Source of the DNA: Planctomycetota bacterium
GTDB taxonomy: Bacteria; Planctomycetota; UBA1135; GCA-002686595
NCBI GenBank assembly: GCA_013140785.1
Contig: JABFRZ010000355.1
Location: 1 to 9,695 of the forward strand
DNA: 9,695 nt
Direction of reading: 5' to 3'
Both the position numbers and the translations under genes were made by a program. Below, piece by piece: positions 7,021 to 9,695 of the stretch (its first letter is position 1; every line of letters begins with the position of its first letter). A model generated the notes under the pieces. It ran no database searches. It saw only the letters and a program-made list of their open reading frames with translations, and had not been told where the DNA came from.

Positions 7021-8430
7021 TCAGTCCACGCCGAGCGCCACGAGCTCCGCCACCAGCGTGTCGTAGTTCGTCTCGGCCAGACTGCCCGGCGTGGGCGGGT
7101 AGAGGTCGCTCGCCTCGAACGGGTCCACCTGGAGGTCGTAGAGCTCGTCCGCGGCACCCGTCTCGCGGATCAGCTTGAAGCGCTCGTTGCGCACGGCGCG
7201 GACGTGCGACGTGAAGGGCGGGCCGCCGATTGGCTGGAACGTCTCGGCGTACACGCTGGCGCGGATGGAAGCGTGAGCTGGGTTCGCGAAGTAGGGCACG
7301 AGCGAGACGGAGTCCTCGGCGCTGCTCACACGGCCCGCCAGCTCGGCGATCGTCTTGTGCAGGTCGGTGGCCGAGACGAGCGCGGCACACTCGCCGGTGG
7401 CGACACCCGGACCCTGCACGATGAAGGGCACGTTGACGCCGCCCTCGTAGAGCGTGTCCTTGGCATGGCTCCCGAGGAAAGGGGACTGGCTGGCCATGGC
7501 GGCTGTCCCGTTGTCCCCCATGAAGAAGACCAACACGTCGGGGTCGATCACCCGGAGCGCGCTCAGCATGCGGCCGAACTCCGTGTCCAACGCCTCGACC
7601 AGGGCCTTGGTCCCATCCGGAACGGTCGGACTGGGCGGATTCGTCGCGCAGTAGCTCGTCGTGCACGAGCTCGACGGACACAGGCTGCTCGGCGGAGTGT
7701 GGAGCGGCACGTGGGGAGCGTTGAAGTTGACGTAGAGGAACCACGGCTCGCTCAGGGTCTGGGCCGAGGAGATGGCCTCGTCGGCCGTGTCCGTCGTGGC
7801 GTAGACCGAGGAGCTCGCGCTCACCCCATCGACCGTCTTGGTCCAGGCGAAGTAGTCGGGCACTTGGCCGGCGATGGCTCCGGCGTAGCGCGCGAAGCCG
7901 CTGTCGAGCGGGTGGAAGAGCCCGAGGTTCCCGTGCAGGTGCCACTTGCCCAAGGCCGCACTCCTGTAGCCGGTCAGAACCTCGGGGATCGTTACCTCCG
8001 TCAGAGCGAGTCCGGGGCTCATGGGGGTGAGCACGTCTCCGACCCCCGTGCGAAAACCGTGGCGACCGGTCAACACCTGCGCCCGCGTCGCCGAGCACAC
8101 GGGGCTCGCCCACGCGTTTCGGAAGAGCAGTCCCCCGGCCGCGAGCTGGTCCAGATTCGGCGTGCAGGGTGGGTTCGGCGCCTCGCCGTAGACGTTCACG
8201 AGATCCACGCCCATGTCGTCGGCCAGCACCAGGACGATGTTCTGGCTCGGAGGCGGCGTCGGCAGGAGTGAACGGGGCTTGACGCGCCCCGGAGACGTCT
8301 GGACCACGGCCAGAAGGAGGAGCACGGGGAGCGTCTGCAATGGACCAGTTCCGTGGGGAGAGAGGGTGGGCCGGCCAGGGGCGCGGGCGGACGTCCGCGT
8401 CTCGATTGGGGGTCGAGAGAGCCTACTCAA
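7021..8430 (-). CDS. Exported type I (formylglycine-dependent) sulfatase
   Basis: 469 residues from a TTG at 8430; a second in-frame TTG at 8340 would give MQTLPVLLLLAVV, a compact signal peptide. No ATG lies before the catalytic domain and neither start has a good ribosome site, so the start is uncertain. The residues of a working S1-family sulfatase are visible: Asp71-Asp72 (LADDMG), Cys112-Ser-Ala-Thr-Arg116 (the C-x-A-x-R signature whose Cys is converted to formylglycine), GRHGFRTG (122-129), GKWHLHG (Lys162, His164), NAPH (His240), MGDNG (Asp306-Asn307) and Lys324 before TLYEGGVNVPFIV. It ends with the usual LYDLQVDPFEASDLY segment. It hydrolyses a sulfate ester in the periplasm or outside the cell, most likely on a sulfated glycan or small aryl/alkyl sulfate; the substrate is not predictable. 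An insert with Cys251, Cys256 and Cys261 may help shape the substrate side. It needs a formylglycine-generating enzyme, which is not in this window. Confidence 0.94.
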   Translation of the reverse strand: MSRLSRPPIETRTSARAPGRPTLSPHGTGPLQTLPVLLLLAVVQTSPGRVKPRSLLPTPPPSQNIVLVLADDMGVDLVNVYGEAPNPPCTPNLDQLAAGGLLFRNAWASPVCSATRAQVLTGRHGFRTGVGDVLTPMSPGLALTEVTIPEVLTGYRSAALGKWHLHGNLGLFHPLDSGFARYAGAIAGQVPDYFAWTKTVDGVSASSSVYATTDTADEAISSAQTLSEPWFLYVNFNAPHVPLHTPPSSLCPSSSCTTSYCATNPPSPTVPDGTKALVEALDTEFGRMLSALRVIDPDVLVFFMGDNGTAAMASQSPFLGSHAKDTLYEGGVNVPFIVQGPGVATGECAALVSATDLHKTIAELAGRVSSAEDSVSLVPYFANPAHASIRASVYAETFQPIGGPPFTSHVRAVRNERFKLIRETGAADELYDLQVDPFEASDLYPPTPGSLAETNYDTLVAELVALGVD

Positions 8431-8457
8431 GAAACCAGGATCGGGCGGCCCGGTTTC
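8431..8457 (-). other. Inverted repeat directly upstream of the sulfatase TTG
   Basis: GAAACC (8431-8436) pairs with GGTTTC (8452-8457), with an inner CGGG/CCCG pair (8442-8445 and 8449-8452, sharing base 8452 with the outer arm). On the - strand the right arm GGTTTC sits immediately before the TTG at 8430. It could be a weak terminator of the VIT/vWA gene or a leader structure, and it gives some reason to prefer the downstream TTG at 8340 as the sulfatase start. Confidence 0.35.
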
Positions 8458-8497
8458 GGACGATCGGAGCGCTCGCGTCGTTCCGCCAGGCCCGCTC

Positions 8498-9695
8498 TCA
8501 GCCTCCCGCGGGCGTGGACGCGCCCGGACGCGGCTCGACGATCTCGATCACTTCGTCGCCGAGCTTCACGACCAGACGCGAGCTGAGGGCGAGGTACGGC
8601 GCCAGCGCGGGCCGGGCCGCGAGCAACGCGAAGTACTCGCCCGAGAAGGCCTCGACGACCTTGTGCTCGGCCGGCACGCTCTCGCCGCAGGTTCGATCCA
8701 CCCAGATGCCTCTGCGCAGGACGAAGGTCTTGTCCTTCACGCGGCGTGTGAAGAGCTCGAAGAGCGTGCCGCCCGAGCCGTCGCGGCGGCCGGACATGAG
8801 CCGCGCGAGGTATTGGCTGTCGTCCACGGCCTTGGCACCCGTGACGGTGCGGCCGAGCTCACTCCAACGCTGCTCGGAGTCCTTGAGCTCCTGCGCGACG
8901 ACGCGTGCGAGCGCAACGAGCTCCTCACGCGGCGCACCGGAGGGGAGCACGCCCTCCGCGGAGAGTTGCTCGGCGAGATCGTCGAGCGTTGCGCGGCTGC
9001 CCGTGACGGGGCCGAGGAAGAACCCGTCAGCGCTTGTTTCCGCGCCGCTGCTGGTCGCCGGGTGACCCGGAGCACCAGAGCCCCCAGAACCCGGCGAGCT
9101 CGGCCCTGCAGGCCCGGATGCCGGGCCTGCTCCGCCCCCTCCGCCTGCGCCAGTGCCCGTGCCACCGGCGAACCGCTGCAGCCCCGGCTCGACGATGAGG
9201 TGCGAGGTGTAGGGCGTCACGATGCGGTACTCGCGCCCGAGGCGCTCGATCTCGCCCACCAGCTCGGGATTCGCCCCGTTGAGGCGGATCGAGTCGAGCA
9301 GCACGCCCACGCGGCGCTCGGCCCACAGCGGCGCGAGGAAGGCGGTGTCGGGGGAGGTCTCGCGCGCGAAGGTGCCCTCGTAGACGAACTCGCGGCGCAC
9401 GCCGCCGACGACGCCCGAGAGGCGGATGGCGTGCGCGCCCTCGCCGGCGTAGCGCCCGAAAAGCTCGAGCCGATCGCCCGCAAAGAGGTCGGGCAGCCGG
9501 GCCGGGACGAGCTTGGTGGGGCTCAGGCCGTCGATCGTGAGCACGAGGTCGGTCATCACCGGGTGCGAGAGCTTGGCGAACAGCGCGCGCGTCTTCTCGT
9601 CGATGCGCTCCTCCTCGCGCACGTAGTCGCGCGCGCCGCCATTCTCGGCCGCGAGCGTGTCGAGCAGATGCGTGTCGAGCTTGGCGCCCACGCCG
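8498..9695 (-). CDS. VIT/von Willebrand A domain protein, C-terminal part (5' end outside window)
   Basis: The frame is open to the right edge of the window, so the GTG at 9691 is probably internal; the TGA is at 8498-8500. Residues are numbered here from that GTG. Residues 1-170 match the end of a vWA domain and following region as found in VIT/inter-alpha-trypsin-inhibitor-like bacterial proteins: GAKLDTHLLDTLAAENGG, DYVREEERIDEKTRALFAKL, PVMTDLVL, LPDLFAGDRLELFGRYAG, WAERRVGVLLDSIRLNG and YRIVTPYTSHLIVEP. A low-complexity Gly/Pro/Ser/Ala linker follows (about 176-222). The last 175 residues include KDKTFVLRRGIWVD and EAFSGEYFALLAARPALAPYLAL, typical of the C-terminal tail of these proteins. 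The VIT domain and the vWA metal site (DxSxS) would be upstream and cannot be checked. Role unknown; vWA domains usually mediate protein contacts, and these proteins are commonly exported or membrane-linked. The sulfatase gene follows 67-157 bases downstream. Confidence 0.88.
   Translation of the reverse strand, partial: GVGAKLDTHLLDTLAAENGGARDYVREEERIDEKTRALFAKLSHPVMTDLVLTIDGLSPTKLVPARLPDLFAGDRLELFGRYAGEGAHAIRLSGVVGGVRREFVYEGTFARETSPDTAFLAPLWAERRVGVLLDSIRLNGANPELVGEIERLGREYRIVTPYTSHLIVEPGLQRFAGGTGTGAGGGGGAGPASGPAGPSSPGSGGSGAPGHPATSSGAETSADGFFLGPVTGSRATLDDLAEQLSAEGVLPSGAPREELVALARVVAQELKDSEQRWSELGRTVTGAKAVDDSQYLARLMSGRRDGSGGTLFELFTRRVKDKTFVLRRGIWVDRTCGESVPAEHKVVEAFSGEYFALLAARPALAPYLALSSRLVVKLGDEVIEIVEPRPGASTPAGG
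9026..9166 (-). repeat. Low-complexity Gly/Pro/Ser/Ala linker coding region
   Basis: This stretch encodes about 47 residues dominated by Gly, Ala, Pro, Ser and Thr between the vWA-side region and the C-terminal tail of the VIT/vWA protein. It is probably a disordered flexible linker and a likely place for length variation between relatives. Confidence 0.8.
9108..9130. other. Perfect 10-bp inverted repeat inside the linker coding region
   Basis: GCAGGCCCGG at 9108-9117 and its exact complement CCGGGCCTGC at 9121-9130 flank the three bases ATG. It lies within the Gly/Pro/Ala/Ser linker of the VIT/vWA gene, so it may simply follow from repeated Gly-Pro codons. No T tract follows it on either strand, so it is not a classical terminator. 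Confidence 0.6.

Noticed and set aside
6069..7157. 362-codon open frame on the - strand opposite the propeller gene
   Set aside because: It has a repetitive look only because it is antisense to the PD40 repeats; it crosses into the sulfatase 3' end and has no coding pattern of its own.
6880..8271. 463-codon open frame on the + strand opposite the sulfatase
   Set aside because: It overlaps the sulfatase catalytic motifs on the other strand and shows only low-complexity Arg/Gly/Val sequence.

Overview
This is high-GC bacterial DNA, densely coded with very short gaps. It carries five protein genes: three on the + strand (1 to 6995) and two on the - strand (7021 to 9695), converging near position 7000. 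No RNA genes, CRISPR arrays, insertion sequences or attachment sites were seen. The combination of a secreted formylglycine sulfatase, a VIT/von Willebrand A protein, a TolB/PD40-like repeat protein, a C-type-lectin multidomain protein and an NRPS suggests a Planctomycetota-like bacterium. A high-GC myxobacterium is the main alternative. This is inference from gene content only.

Layout. 1-3264 (+): the 3' end of a nonribosomal peptide synthetase, with the end of a condensation domain, then adenylation, carrier and thioesterase domains. It is the terminal, product-releasing module, and the rest lies upstream of the window. 3284-5182 (+): an exported protein that joins a C-type-lectin-like domain, a degenerate alkaline-phosphatase-like domain and a C-terminal beta-sandwich-like module. 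5268-6995 (+): an exported protein made almost entirely of ten TolB/PD40-like repeats. 7021-8430 (-): an exported type I sulfatase with an intact Cys-x-Ala-x-Arg maturation motif. 8498-9695 (-): the C-terminal part of a VIT/vWA-type protein, whose N-terminus lies beyond the window's right edge.

How they may work together. The NRPS and the lectin-fusion gene are 19 to 34 bases apart and could share a transcript; the repeat gene follows after 85 bases. No tailoring, transport, regulatory or resistance gene follows the NRPS, so the 3' edge of the biosynthetic cluster probably lies near 3264 unless the lectin fusion belongs to it. The sulfatase and VIT/vWA genes run in the same direction 67 to 157 bases apart. 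The peptide product, lectin ligand and sulfatase substrate cannot be read from this sequence. The most unusual item is the lectin/pseudo-phosphatase fusion beside the NRPS. I do not see convincing evidence of a wholly new system.
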